64,000 nt of DNA from Streptomyces sp. BHT-5-2 (GCF_019774615.1 NZ_CP081496.1:5890001-5954000), one strand, 5' to 3'; counted from the first letter of the stretch, positions 1 through 9,090 are shown. Notes: generated by a model not told the origin, from the sequence alone. Made by a program: numbers and translations.

Positions 1-1246
1 TGGCGAGCACGCCGTTGAGCGTCAGGTTCCAGGTGGCGTGGTCGACGTCGTCGGAGAAGAGCCGGTCGCCGCGGTGCAGCCGGTTGGGCACGGTGACCCG
101 GGTGTACGGGGTCGCGGCGCCCTCCTCCAGGACGGCCGCCATCGACATCAGCTTGCTGGTGGAGCCGGGCTCGTAGGCGTCGGTGAGAGCGGGGTTGCCG
201 AGCGTGTCGGGGCCGGCCTTGGAGAGGTCGTTGGGGTCGAAGCCGGGGGCGTTGGCGAGGGCCAGGATCTGGCCGGTGCGGGTGTCCTGGACGACGACGT
301 AGCCGCGGTCGGCGTCGGACTTCTCCACCTGCCGCGAGATGGCCTGCTGGGCCGCCCACTGGATGTCCCGGTCGATCGTCAGCTGGACGTCGGTGCCGGG
401 GACGGCGGGGTGCTCCTGGGTGTCGGCGGTGGGCACCCGGCGGCCGCCGGACTGGGCGTAGACCAGCTTGCCGTCCTTGCCGGCCAGTTCCTTGTCGAGC
501 TGGGCCTCCAGGCCGCCGGCGCCCTTGCCCGTGCCGTTGACGAAGCCCAGGAGGCCGGCCGCGAGGTCGCCGCCCGGGTAGACCCGCTTGCTGTGCTTGT
601 CGGCGAAGATGCCGACCAGGACGTTGGGACGGGGGGCGCGCTTGGGGGCCGCGGCCGCCCTGGCGTCCAGCTCCTTGCGGAGGTCCTTGATCCGCTTCCA
701 GACCTGGGGGGTGCGCTGGCGGGCGAGCAGGACGTAGCGGGAGGCGGGCTGGTCGAGCTTGGCGGCGAGGGTCTTCTCGGACTCGCCGAGGATCGGCGCG
801 AGCAGCGCGGCGGCCTGCCGCGGGGCGTCCTTGACCTTGATCTTGGCGGGCGCCAGCAGGCTCGGGTCGGCGGTGATGTCGTACGCGTCCACGGTGGTGG
901 CCAGCGGCACGCCGTTGCGGTCGGTGATCGCGCCGCGCTCGGCGGCCAGTTTGACCGGGACGTAGCGGTTCTCGTTGGCCTTGGCGGCGTAGGCCGCGGC
1001 GTCCACGGCCTGCACCTGCACGAGCCGGAAGACGAACGCCAGCATCACCAGCGTCAGGGCCAGGGCCACCAGCCGCAGCCGGGGGCGCGGGCTGACCGGC
1101 CGCAGCGGGCCGGCGGCCGGCCGTGGGCGGCCCGCGGCGGGGCGGCGGGCGGCGGGCGTCCGGGGCCCGCCGGAGCGGCCGGCGGACGGGCGGCCGCCGG
1201 TCCGGGCGGGGCGCGGAACGCGACGGGGGTCCCTGGGCTCGGTCAT
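1..1246 (-). CDS. ftsI: Penicillin-binding protein FtsI/PbpB (3' end beyond window)
   Basis: Septal class B transpeptidase that cross-links peptidoglycan at the division site. About 415 codons are visible and the C-terminus is off the left edge. The product has an Arg/Pro/Gly-rich cytoplasmic N-terminus (about 70 residues), one membrane anchor (VALALTLVMLAFVFRL), then the PBP dimerisation region. The active-site SxxK motif lies in EPGSTSKLMSM near the window edge. The ATG at 1246 has GGAG about 8 bases upstream. It follows ftsL by 111 bp in the same direction, the usual rsmH-ftsL-ftsI order. The SxN and KTG motifs are outside the window, so catalytic completeness cannot be confirmed here. Confidence 0.93.
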   Translation of the reverse strand, partial: MTEPRDPRRVPRPARTGGRPSAGRSGGPRTPAARRPAAGRPRPAAGPLRPVSPRPRLRLVALALTLVMLAFVFRLVQVQAVDAAAYAAKANENRYVPVKLAAERGAITDRNGVPLATTVDAYDITADPSLLAPAKIKVKDAPRQAAALLAPILGESEKTLAAKLDQPASRYVLLARQRTPQVWKRIKDLRKELDARAAAAPKRAPRPNVLVGIFADKHSKRVYPGGDLAAGLLGFVNGTGKGAGGLEAQLDKELAGKDGKLVYAQSGGRRVPTADTQEHPAVPGTDVQLTIDRDIQWAAQQAISRQVEKSDADRGYVVVQDTRTGQILALANAPGFDPNDLSKAGPDTLGNPALTDAYEPGSTSKLMSMAAVLEEGAATPYTRVTVPNRLHRGDRLFSDDVDHATWNLTLNGVLA

Positions 1247-1357
1247 ACCGCGGTCTCCGGGTCGGGCACGGGGGTGGCGGGGAGCGGCGCGGCGCCCTGC
1301 GCCCCGGGGGCCGGGGCGGCGGGACCGCGGCAGCGGCGGGCGGCGGGCGTCACGCGG

Positions 1358-2029
1358 TCACCTGCCGGAGGCCGACGGGGTCGACCCGGCCGGGGACTCG
1401 GCCGGCGGCTCGGACAGGCGGGCGGCGGCCGGGGTGGGCTCGTCGGGCGTGAGGACGGAGGCCGGGGCCGCGGGGGCTGCCAGCGGGCCCGGGGACGGCA
1501 GGACGCCGGGGGTGCTGGCGGCGAGCGGCCCGAAGGCGGCGCGGACGGCCGGGGCCGGCGGCGGGAGGACGGACGCCGGCGGGGCCCCCTGGGGCGTCGG
1601 CCGCAGGACCGGGCCGAGCGGCAGCGCCGCGTCGGACGCGGCCGACGGGCTGCCGGAGGACGAGACCGGGCCCGGCGCGCCGCGGATGGTGCCGTCCGGC
1701 ATCAGGAAGGCCGGGTTGCCGCCCGGCACCATGCCCAGTCTGTGGGCCCGCCGCGCCAGCTCGTCGGGCGCGGAGTAGCCGTTGACCTCCTGCTGGAGCT
1801 CCTGCTGCTCGTCCGTCAGCTCGCCGGTCTTCCGCTCCAGCCGGCTCAGCTCGAACGAGCCTTGGTTGAGCGCGGAGTTGAGCAGCAGCAGGGTGATCAG
1901 CCCGGAGCCCAGGAGCACCACGACGAGCAGGACGAAGGGGGTGCGCGCGGCGGTGCCGCCGCGGGGCGGGGAGGGCAGCAGCGCGGCCAGCCGCTGCCGG
2001 CCGCGCGGGCGGCTCCCCTGCCCTGTCAC
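1358..2029 (-). CDS. ftsL: FtsL-like septum formation initiator protein
   Basis: Small bitopic division protein expected to act with FtsB/DivIC and FtsI/FtsW. The 223-residue product has a basic N-terminus, one membrane helix at about 31-52 (FVLLVVVLLGSGLITLLLL), and a short coiled coil (LSRLERKTGELTDEQQEL). The tail of roughly 120 residues is rich in Pro, Ala and Ser. The tail makes it longer than many FtsL proteins, and the low complexity suggests disorder. The GTG start overlaps the rsmH stop codon (GTGA), implying translational coupling. Function rests on position between rsmH and ftsI plus topology; sequence conservation in this family is weak. Confidence 0.85.
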   Translation of the reverse strand: MTGQGSRPRGRQRLAALLPSPPRGGTAARTPFVLLVVVLLGSGLITLLLLNSALNQGSFELSRLERKTGELTDEQQELQQEVNGYSAPDELARRAHRLGMVPGGNPAFLMPDGTIRGAPGPVSSSGSPSAASDAALPLGPVLRPTPQGAPPASVLPPPAPAVRAAFGPLAASTPGVLPSPGPLAAPAAPASVLTPDEPTPAAARLSEPPAESPAGSTPSASGR

Positions 2030-2985
2030 GCGATGTCCTCGCGGATGCGCTCGGCACCGCGCAGCCGGGCGGGGGCCGCCCGCCGGTTCTCGGCGACCTC
2101 GTCCTCGGTGGGCAGCTCGGCGCCCCGGGTGAGCAGCTTCAGGCGCGGCTGGTAGCGCTCGGGGACGACCGGCAGGCCGGGCGGCGCGGTGTTGCTCGCG
2201 CCGGCCGCGAAGACCTGCTTGACCAGCCGGTCCTCCAGCGAGTGGTAGGAGAGCACGGCGATCCGGCCGCCCACCGCGAGCGCCTTGACGGCGGCCGGGA
2301 TCGCGCGCTCGACGCAGGACAGCTCGCCGTTGACCTCGATGCGCAGCGCCTGGAAGGTGCGCTTGGCCGGATTGCCGCCGGTGCGCTTGGCGGCCTGCGG
2401 CAGCGCGTCGCGGATCAGCTCGACCAGCCGGGCGCTGTTGCTGAACGGCTCTTTCTCCCGCTCCCGGACCACCGCCGCGACGATCCGCTTGGCCTGCTTC
2501 TCCTCCCCGTAGGAGCGCAGGATCCGGACCAGCTCCCCGGGCGGGTAGGTGTTGAGGACCTCGGCGGCGCTGATGCCGGTCGTCTGGTCCATCCGCATGT
2601 CGAGCGGGGCGTCCTGGGCGTAGGCGAAGCCGCGGTCGGCCTCGTCGAGCTGCATGGAGGAGACCCCAAGGTCGAACAGGACGGCCTGGACGCGGGGCAG
2701 CCCGAGCCGGTCGAGCACCTGGGGAAGCTCGTCGTAGACCGCGTGCACCAGGGTGGCGCGGTCGCCGTAGGGGGCCAGCCGCTCACCGGCGAGCCGGAGC
2801 GCGGACGGGTCGCGGTCGAGGGCGACGAGCCGGGCCTCCGGGAACCGCTCGAGCAGCGCCTCGCTGTGCCCGCCGAGGCCGAGGGTGCAGTCGACGACGA
2901 CCGCGCCGGGCTCTGCGAGCGCGGGGGCGAGCATGTCCAGACACCGCTGGAGCATGACCGGTACGTGGCGAGTGTTGCTGCTCAT
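2026..2985 (-). CDS. rsmH: 16S rRNA (cytosine-1402-N4)-methyltransferase RsmH
   Basis: SAM-dependent methyltransferase that N4-methylates C1402 in the decoding centre of 16S rRNA (formerly MraW). The 319-residue protein starts MSSNTRHVPVML, the typical RsmH opening with HxPV. The SAM-binding loop VVDCTLGLGGHSEALL is at about 29-44, and LFDLGVSSMQLD and the C-terminal SYHSLEDRLVK motif are present. It is the first gene of the division cluster here. No mraZ precedes it: the neighbour upstream is a divergent carbonic anhydrase gene. RBS-like GGAAGG lies just upstream of the ATG. Confidence 0.96.
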   Translation of the reverse strand: MSSNTRHVPVMLQRCLDMLAPALAEPGAVVVDCTLGLGGHSEALLERFPEARLVALDRDPSALRLAGERLAPYGDRATLVHAVYDELPQVLDRLGLPRVQAVLFDLGVSSMQLDEADRGFAYAQDAPLDMRMDQTTGISAAEVLNTYPPGELVRILRSYGEEKQAKRIVAAVVREREKEPFSNSARLVELIRDALPQAAKRTGGNPAKRTFQALRIEVNGELSCVERAIPAAVKALAVGGRIAVLSYHSLEDRLVKQVFAAGASNTAPPGLPVVPERYQPRLKLLTRGAELPTEDEVAENRRAAPARLRGAERIREDIA

Positions 2986-3398
2986 GCGCCTTCCGATGGT
3001 GGGCGGCAGGTGGGTCCCCGGCCGTTGGCTGGGGGATGCCGCACGTACCGCTTGGTCCCCGCCCGCTCTGAAGGGGAAGTGGCCCTCCGGCGACGGGGAA
3101 GTGACGTCGGATGACCGGTGGAGCGGGAGGAGGCCGAACCGTACGTACGGTCACGCACGCGAGGGATCCGGGTTCCAAGGAGAGCGTCACGCCTCCCACT
3201 TCGCGCCACTTTAGTCCACCTGCCGTCCCGGTCAATCAACCGGTTCCGCGCGTCCCCCGCAGGGTGTGCCCGAAGGTTTTCGGGTGGCTTTGGATGGGGA
3301 CGTCCGTCCCTGTGGATTACCTCACAAGCGGTGATGTTGCCCCCTACGCCCTGCTTTCCGGAGGGGCCGAAAAAGTCCTGAACGTTTACCGTGAAGCC
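2986..3398. promoter_or_regulatory. Divergent intergenic region of rsmH and the carbonic anhydrase gene
   Basis: About 410 bp without a credible gene. It must hold the promoter of the rsmH-ftsL-ftsI unit (minus) and of the carbonic anhydrase gene (plus). The clearest structure is a perfect 14-base palindrome, ACCGTACGTACGGT, at 3138-3151, about 150 bp upstream of rsmH. I see no mraZ gene and no obvious repeated MraZ-type boxes. Short open frames in this stretch look like GC-driven noise. Confidence 0.5.
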
Positions 3399-3959
3399 AT
3401 GTCCATACCTGCGTCGCAGCCGCTGCCCCCGTCCGCCGACAGCACGCCCGAGGCCTCCGACGGCACGGTCACCGACCAGCTCGTCGAGGCGAACCGACGC
3501 TACGCCGCCGCCTTCACCGACCCGGGCATGGACGCCCGGCCGGTCCGCAAGGTCGCCGTCGTGGCCTGCATGGACGCCCGGATCGACCTGCACGCCGCGC
3601 TGGGGCTGCAGCTCGGTGACTGCCACACCATCCGCAACGCCGGCGGTGTGGTGACCGACGACATCATCCGCTCCCTGACGATCAGCCAGCGCGCCCTGGG
3701 CACCCGGTCGGTGGTCCTCATCCACCACACCGGTTGCGGTCTGCTCGGTCTGACCGAGGACTTCCGGCACGAGCTGGCGGCCGAGGTCGGCCAGCGGCCC
3801 ACCTGGGCGGTCGAGGCGTTCAAGGACCTCGACGAGGACGTCCGGCAGTCCATGCAGCGGGTGCGCACCTCGCCGTTCCTGCCGCACACCGACGACGTCC
3901 GTGGCTTTGTCTTCGACGTGACGACGGGCCTGCTGCGGGAGATCGACCCGCAGCACTGA
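3399..3959 (+). CDS. Beta-carbonic anhydrase family protein
   Basis: Probable zinc enzyme interconverting CO2 and bicarbonate. The 186-residue product contains the beta-class signature CMDAR (Cys57, Asp59, Arg61) and HHTGC (His110, Cys113), giving the Cys-His-Cys zinc ligands and the Asp-Arg dyad. It is short for the family and most like the small actinobacterial subgroup. The frame is open 288 bases further upstream, but the ATG at 3399 is chosen because the extension has no family similarity and lies in the divergent promoter region. The Shine-Dalgarno sequence is weak. It is divergent from rsmH and probably monocistronic. Confidence 0.88.
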   Translation: MSIPASQPLPPSADSTPEASDGTVTDQLVEANRRYAAAFTDPGMDARPVRKVAVVACMDARIDLHAALGLQLGDCHTIRNAGGVVTDDIIRSLTISQRALGTRSVVLIHHTGCGLLGLTEDFRHELAAEVGQRPTWAVEAFKDLDEDVRQSMQRVRTSPFLPHTDDVRGFVFDVTTGLLREIDPQH

Positions 3960-3965
3960 CCTGGG

Positions 3966-3998
3966 ACGGGACCTGTCGCGAAGGGCGGCGGGTCCCGT
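3966..3998 (+). terminator. Possible terminator hairpin after the carbonic anhydrase gene
   Basis: Perfect 8-base arms ACGGGACC and GGTCCCGT flank a 17-base loop, starting 7 bases past the stop codon. There is no U-tract. The long loop makes this the weakest of the proposed terminators. Confidence 0.4.
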
Positions 3999-4212
3999 TC
4001 GCCTCTCCTCCCCCTCGCCCGGTTCGCCGGGCTTGTCCCATTGGCCGGACTCGAAGGGTGTGAGTTGTCCACAGGCCATGACGCGAGGCCGCGCGGGCGG
4101 CCAGAATGCGTACGTGACATCGCCCCGGCCCGAGCCGGGTGGGATGCGCGCGGGGAGGACCGGGTCCATCGAAGGGGCGTCGGCCACCCGGTGACGGGCC
4201 GAGGAGGGCCGA

Positions 4213-5238
4213 GTGACGACGTATGACGAACGAGCGAGCCTTGCCGATCTGACCACCACCGCCGGGCGGGTGCACCGGTCCGTGGAGGGCGTGATCGAGG
4301 GCAAGCCGGAGGTCGTACGGCTCGCACTCACCGTCCTGCTGGCAGAGGGACACCTGCTCATCGAGGACGTGCCCGGCGTCGGCAAGACGATGCTCGCCAA
4401 GGCGCTGGCCCGCTCCGTCGACTGCTCGGTGCGGCGCATCCAGTTCACCCCCGACCTGCTGCCGTCCGACATCACCGGCGTCAGTGTCTACGACCAGCAG
4501 CGCCAGGACTTCGAGTTCAAGCCCGGCGCGATCTTCGCCCAGATCGTGATCGGCGACGAGATCAACCGCGCCTCCCCCAAGACCCAGTCCGCGCTGCTGG
4601 AGTCCATGGAGGAGCACCAGGTCACCATGGACGGCCAGACCTACGACCTCCCCCGCCCCTTCATGGTCGTCGCGACGCAGAACCCGGTCGAGATGGAGGG
4701 CACCTACCCGCTCCCCGAGGCGCAGCGGGACCGCTTCATGGCCCGGGTGTCGATCGGCTACCCCAGCCCGGCGGCCGAGCTGCGGATGCTCGACGTGCAC
4801 GGCGGCACCTCCCCGTTGGACGACCTGCGCCCGGTGGCGCACGCCCACGAGATCGTGCGGCTGACCGAGGCGGTGCGCACCGTCCATGTCGCCGAGGCCG
4901 TCCGCCGGTACGCCGTCGACCTCGTCGCGGCCACCCGCAGCCACCCCGACCTGCGGCTCGGCGCCTCGCCCCGGGCCACCCTGCATCTGCTGCGGGCGGC
5001 GAAGGCCGCGGCGGCCATGGCCGGGCGGGAGTTCGCGCTCCCGGACGACGTCCAGTCGCTGGCGGTGGCGGTGCTCGCGCACCGTCTGCTGCCCACCGCG
5101 CAGGCCCAGTTGAACCGCCGCACGGCCGAGCAGGTGGTGCTGGAGATCGTGCAGCGCACACCGGTGCCCGACCCGTCCGCCCCGCAGTGGCGGCAGCCCG
5201 CCCGCGGCCAGCAGCCGCCCGGCGCCCGGGGGTTGTGA
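4213..5238 (+). CDS. MoxR-family AAA+ ATPase
   Basis: AAA+ chaperone-type ATPase of the MoxR family, probably helping to mature or activate the products of the next two genes. The 341-residue product has a Walker A motif GVGKT at 55-59, a Walker B core IVIGDEINR at about 112-120, and the MoxR motif SALLESMEE. A C-terminal lid domain follows. The GTG start has a strong GAGGAGGG eight bases upstream. The stop overlaps the next ATG (TGATG), so it is coupled to the DUF58 gene. The MoxR-DUF58-transglutaminase trio is a recurring bacterial operon without a settled function. Confidence 0.94.
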   Translation: MTTYDERASLADLTTTAGRVHRSVEGVIEGKPEVVRLALTVLLAEGHLLIEDVPGVGKTMLAKALARSVDCSVRRIQFTPDLLPSDITGVSVYDQQRQDFEFKPGAIFAQIVIGDEINRASPKTQSALLESMEEHQVTMDGQTYDLPRPFMVVATQNPVEMEGTYPLPEAQRDRFMARVSIGYPSPAAELRMLDVHGGTSPLDDLRPVAHAHEIVRLTEAVRTVHVAEAVRRYAVDLVAATRSHPDLRLGASPRATLHLLRAAKAAAAMAGREFALPDDVQSLAVAVLAHRLLPTAQAQLNRRTAEQVVLEIVQRTPVPDPSAPQWRQPARGQQPPGARGL

Positions 5239-6632
5239 TGTCCGGCGGGGGGAGCACCGGGGCGCCCGAGCCGGGCGGGCCGCGCGCCGCGCTCGCGGGG
5301 CTGACGACGCGCGGCCGGTCGTTCCTGGCGGCCGGGGTGGCCGCCGCGGCCTGCGCGTATCTCCTGGGGCAGGCCGATCTGCTGCGGGTCGGCCTGCTGC
5401 TGGCGGCGCTGCCGCTGGTCTGCGTCCTGGTCCTGTACCGCACCCGCTACCGCGTCGCGGGCAGCCGCACGCTTTCGCCCGCCCGGGTGCCGGCCGCGGC
5501 CGAGGCCCGGGTCCGGCTCCGGGTGGAGAACGTGGCCCGGCTGCCCACCGGCGTGCTGATGCTCCAGGACCGGGTCCCCTACGTCCTCGGGCCCCGGCCG
5601 CGCTTCGTGCTGGACCGCGTCGAGCCCGGCGGGCACCGCGAGGTGTCCTACCGCGTCCGCTCCGACCTGCGCGGACGCTATCCGCTGGGGCCGTTGCAGC
5701 TGCGCCTCTCCGACCCGTTCGGGATGTGCGAACTGACCCGGTCCTTCAGCACGTTCGACACCCTGACGGTGGTGCCCCGCGTCGAGCCGCTGCCGCCGGT
5801 CCGGCTGGCCGGCGAGGCCGCCGGGTACGGCGACGGCCACCGGCGTTCGCTCGCGCTGGCCGGCGAGGACGACATCATCCCGCGCGGCTACCGCCACGGC
5901 GACGATCTGCGCCGGGTCCACTGGCGCTCCACCGCACGCCACGGCGAACTGATGGTCCGTCGCGAGGAGCAGCCGCGGAAGGCGCGCTGCACCGTCCTGC
6001 TCGACACCCGGGCCGTCGCCCACGAGGGCGCGGGGCCCGACTCGGGCTTCGAGTGGGCGGTGGCCGGCGCCGCGTCGGTCGCCCTGCACCTGCTGGAGCG
6101 GGGCTTCTCGGTGCGGCTGCTGACGGACACCGGCCGCGCGGTGCCCGGTCCGGAGGGCGGCGGTTTCGCGGGCGCCGGCGAGGCCGCCGACGCCGGGGGC
6201 CTGCTGCTGGACGCCCTCGCCGTCGTGGAGCACTCCGCCGAGGAGGGCCTGGCCGCGGTGTACGACGCGCTGCGCGGCGGCCCGGAAGGACTGCTGGTCG
6301 CCTTCTTCGGCGACCTGGACGAGGAACAGGCCGCGCTGGCCGGCCGGATCCGCCGGCGCAGCGCCACCGCGGTCGCCTTCGTGCTGGACGGCGACGCCTG
6401 GTCCCGGGGGCCCGGCGGGATCCGCCTCTCCCGCGGCGGGGCGCCGGTCGGCGAGCGGGTGCGGATGCTGCGCGAGGCCGGCTGGACGGCGCTGCCGGTG
6501 GCGCCCGGCGCCGCGCTGGCCGATCTGTGGCAGGCCGCGGACCGGGCGGGGGCGGCACCGGCCGCCACGGCCGGGGCGGCACCGGATCGCGGCGGGGACG
6601 GCGGCCCAGGAGGAAGCGGGGACTCGGCATGA
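5238..6632 (+). CDS. DUF58 domain membrane protein
   Basis: 464-residue protein with two closely spaced N-terminal hydrophobic segments (about 28-46 and 48-66), a beta-rich region, and the DUF58 core at about 216-245 containing RGYRHGDDLRRVHWRSTA. The region after the core (CTVLLDTRA) resembles a von Willebrand A-like fold, which fits partnership with a MoxR ATPase. The start ATG overlaps the moxR stop. Its own stop overlaps the ATG of a 9-codon mini-frame preceding the transglutaminase gene. The family is well recognised but its biochemical role is unknown. Confidence 0.9.
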   Translation: MSGGGSTGAPEPGGPRAALAGLTTRGRSFLAAGVAAAACAYLLGQADLLRVGLLLAALPLVCVLVLYRTRYRVAGSRTLSPARVPAAAEARVRLRVENVARLPTGVLMLQDRVPYVLGPRPRFVLDRVEPGGHREVSYRVRSDLRGRYPLGPLQLRLSDPFGMCELTRSFSTFDTLTVVPRVEPLPPVRLAGEAAGYGDGHRRSLALAGEDDIIPRGYRHGDDLRRVHWRSTARHGELMVRREEQPRKARCTVLLDTRAVAHEGAGPDSGFEWAVAGAASVALHLLERGFSVRLLTDTGRAVPGPEGGGFAGAGEAADAGGLLLDALAVVEHSAEEGLAAVYDALRGGPEGLLVAFFGDLDEEQAALAGRIRRRSATAVAFVLDGDAWSRGPGGIRLSRGGAPVGERVRMLREAGWTALPVAPGAALADLWQAADRAGAAPAATAGAAPDRGGDGGPGGSGDSA

Positions 6633-6658
6633 GCGGGCGAAACGGGCGATCGGCATGA
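6629..6658 (+). other. 9-codon mini-frame bridging the DUF58 and transglutaminase genes
   Basis: An ATG overlapping the DUF58 stop (ATGA) opens nine codons that end at a TGA overlapping the transglutaminase ATG (again ATGA). The arrangement stems from a 16-base direct repeat (TCGGCATGAGCGGGCG at 6624-6639 and 6650-6665) that duplicates the start region. The good Shine-Dalgarno (AGGAGGAAG, about 6609) sits before the first copy, so the mini-frame could feed ribosomes to the second. Whether it is translated is inference. Confidence 0.45.
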
Positions 6659-9081
6659 GCGGGCGGGCGCGGCTGGCGCTGTGCGGGATGGCGGCGACGC
6701 TGTGCGCCGGGGGCGCGCTGCTGCCGCTGGTGGACCCGGTCACCTGGATGTTCCAGGCGGCGCTGCTGCTGGCGCTGGTGACGGGGGCGGGCGCGCTGGC
6801 CCGGCGGATCCCGCTGGCCCGGCCGCTGACCATCGGCGTCCAGGCACTGGCCGCCGCCCTGCTGCTCACCGTGGCGTTCGCCCGCGGCCAGGCGATCGCC
6901 GGGCTGCTGCCGGGCCCGGACGCCGTCACCGCGCTCGCCGACCTGGCGCACGCCGGCGTCCGGGACGTCGGCCGGTACGCCGTCCCGGCCCCGGTCACCC
7001 CCGGCATCCGGCTGCTGCTGGTCTCCGGGGTGCTGCTGATCGGCCTGATCGTGGACGCCCTGGCGGTCACCTACCGCAGCGCCGCGCCCGCCGGGCTGCC
7101 GCTGCTCGCGCTCTACTCCGTGGCGGCGGGGCTGTCCCAGGGCGGCTCGGGCTGGCTGTGGTTCGTGGTGGCGGCCGCCGGCTATCTGCTGCTCCTGCTC
7201 GCCGAGGGCCGCGACCGGCTCACCCAGTGGGGCCGGGTCTTCGGCGGTCCGTCCGCGGGCGCGGGCCGGCCGGGCGAGCGGCCCGGCGGTCCGGTGCCGA
7301 TCCGCCGCGGGCGCCGGATCGGCGCGCTGGCGCTGGGCGTCGCACTGCTGGTGCCCGCCGTGCTGCCGTCCCTGGACGGCGGGCTGCTCGGCCCGAACGC
7401 CGCCGGCGAGGGCCCGGGCGGTGGAGGCGGCACCATCTCCGCGGTGAACCCCCTGGTCTCGCTCCAGGACAGCCTCAACCAACCGGAGGACCGCGAGGTC
7501 CTCAACTACCGCACCACCGCCCTCGACTCCCGCGAGATGTATCTGCGGATCGTCGCCCTGGACCAGTTCGACGGCACGGCCTGGAAGCCCTCCGAGCGCA
7601 CGGTCACCGACGTCCCCGGCGAGCTGCCGCGGCCGCCCGGCCTCAGCCCCGACGTGGCCGTCACCCGGATCAACACCTCCCTGTCCACCGCCCAGTGGTA
7701 CGCCCAGAACTGGCTGCCGCTCCCCTATCCGGCGGCCAGGGTGGAGATCCCCGGCCGCTGGCGGTTCGAGCCCGAGGGCCGCACCCTGGTCGGCGACCGC
7801 GGGCAGAACACCCACGGCCTCCAGTACCAGGCCGAGAGCCTCCAGGTGCGGCCCACCGCCCGCCAGCTGGCCTCGGCCGCGCCGCCGCCCGCCGCGCTGC
7901 AGCGCGAGTACACCAAGGTGCCGGCCTCGCTCCCCCCGATCGTCCGCACCACCGCACGCCAGGTCACCCGCGGCGCCCGCACCGCCTACGACAAGGCGGT
8001 CAAGCTCCAGGACTGGTTCGCGCTCTACGGCGGCTTCACCTACAACACCGAGGTCCGGGCGGGCAGCGGCACCGAGGCGATCGCCCGTTTCCTGCGCGAC
8101 AAGGAGGGCTTCTGCGTCCACTTCTCGTTCTCCATGGCCGCGATGGCCCGCACGCTGGGCATCCCGGCCCGGGTGGCGGTCGGCTTCACGCCCGGCACCC
8201 GGCAGCCCGACGGCACCACGTCGGTGGGCCTGAAGGACGCGCACGCCTGGCCCGAGCTGTACTTCCAGGGCGTCGGCTGGACGCGCTTCGAGCCGACCCC
8301 GAGCCGCGGCAGCGTCCCGGACTACGCCTACCCGGACACCTCGCAGACACCGGGCGCCGGCGGCCCGGAGCACGCGCCGGCCCCCTCCGCGGTGCCCTCC
8401 ACCGGCCCGTCCGCGGCCCCGCCCTGCGGCGCCGGCGACCGTCGGACGGACTCCCGGCCGGACTGCGCGGCCGCTCCCCCGGTGCCGACGGCCGGCCCGC
8501 CGGGCGGTGGGCCCTCGCCCTGGACGCTCGCGGCCGTCGTCCTCGCCGCACTGCTGGTCGTGGCACTGCCCGCCGCGCCGGTGCTGTGGCGGAGCCGGGT
8601 CCGCGCCCGCAGGCTGACCGGCGACCCGGGCGGTGACGCCGCGGCGGGCACCCTCGCCGCCTGGCAGGAGCTGCTGGACACCGGCTGGGACTTCGGGATC
8701 TTCCCGGACGAGTCGCTGACGCCGCGCACGGCCGCGGCCCGGATCATTCGCATCGGGGAACTGCAACCCGACGCCGCGGCCGCCGCCCGGCGCGTCGCGG
8801 CGGCGGTCGAACAGGTCCTGTACGCCCCGCGACCGGCCCCGGTGGACGGGCTCGCCGCCGACGTCCGACAGGTGCACGCCGGCCTGCGGGACGGGGCGCC
8901 GCGTGCCCTGCGGCTGCGCGCGCGGCTCGCCCCACGCTCGGCGGCCCGGCTCCGCCATGCCTGGGCGGCACGCGGGTCGGCCCTGCGCCTGCGCTGCCGG
9001 GACAGCCGCCCGGCCACCGTGGCCCGGCGCGTCACGGCCACCCTGCGCACGGCCGGGTGGCGGCGCGGCGAACGGACGTAG
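6655..9081 (+). CDS. Transglutaminase-like membrane protein (DUF3488 / TgpA type)
   Basis: 808-residue membrane protein. The first 240 residues carry about six to seven membrane helices. A long extracytoplasmic region follows with a transglutaminase-like core: Cys487 (KEGFCVHFS), His530 (DAHAWPEL) and an acidic residue in the following FEPTPS segment. There is a further membrane helix at about 624-645 and a DUF4129-like cytoplasmic tail. The likely activity is amide transfer or hydrolysis on envelope proteins, but the substrate is unknown. It ends the moxR-DUF58 operon, followed ten bases later by a strong hairpin. The ATG itself has a poor ribosome site. Confidence 0.9.
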   Translation: MSGRARLALCGMAATLCAGGALLPLVDPVTWMFQAALLLALVTGAGALARRIPLARPLTIGVQALAAALLLTVAFARGQAIAGLLPGPDAVTALADLAHAGVRDVGRYAVPAPVTPGIRLLLVSGVLLIGLIVDALAVTYRSAAPAGLPLLALYSVAAGLSQGGSGWLWFVVAAAGYLLLLLAEGRDRLTQWGRVFGGPSAGAGRPGERPGGPVPIRRGRRIGALALGVALLVPAVLPSLDGGLLGPNAAGEGPGGGGGTISAVNPLVSLQDSLNQPEDREVLNYRTTALDSREMYLRIVALDQFDGTAWKPSERTVTDVPGELPRPPGLSPDVAVTRINTSLSTAQWYAQNWLPLPYPAARVEIPGRWRFEPEGRTLVGDRGQNTHGLQYQAESLQVRPTARQLASAAPPPAALQREYTKVPASLPPIVRTTARQVTRGARTAYDKAVKLQDWFALYGGFTYNTEVRAGSGTEAIARFLRDKEGFCVHFSFSMAAMARTLGIPARVAVGFTPGTRQPDGTTSVGLKDAHAWPELYFQGVGWTRFEPTPSRGSVPDYAYPDTSQTPGAGGPEHAPAPSAVPSTGPSAAPPCGAGDRRTDSRPDCAAAPPVPTAGPPGGGPSPWTLAAVVLAALLVVALPAAPVLWRSRVRARRLTGDPGGDAAAGTLAAWQELLDTGWDFGIFPDESLTPRTAAARIIRIGELQPDAAAAARRVAAAVEQVLYAPRPAPVDGLAADVRQVHAGLRDGAPRALRLRARLAPRSAARLRHAWAARGSALRLRCRDSRPATVARRVTATLRTAGWRRGERT

Positions 9082-9090
9082 GCGGGGTCG

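Noticed and set aside
38..2155. 705-residue plus-strand open frame over the division genes
   Set aside because: Antisense shadow of ftsI, ftsL and rsmH: low-complexity Gly/Arg/Val composition and no domain, while the minus strand encodes recognisable proteins.
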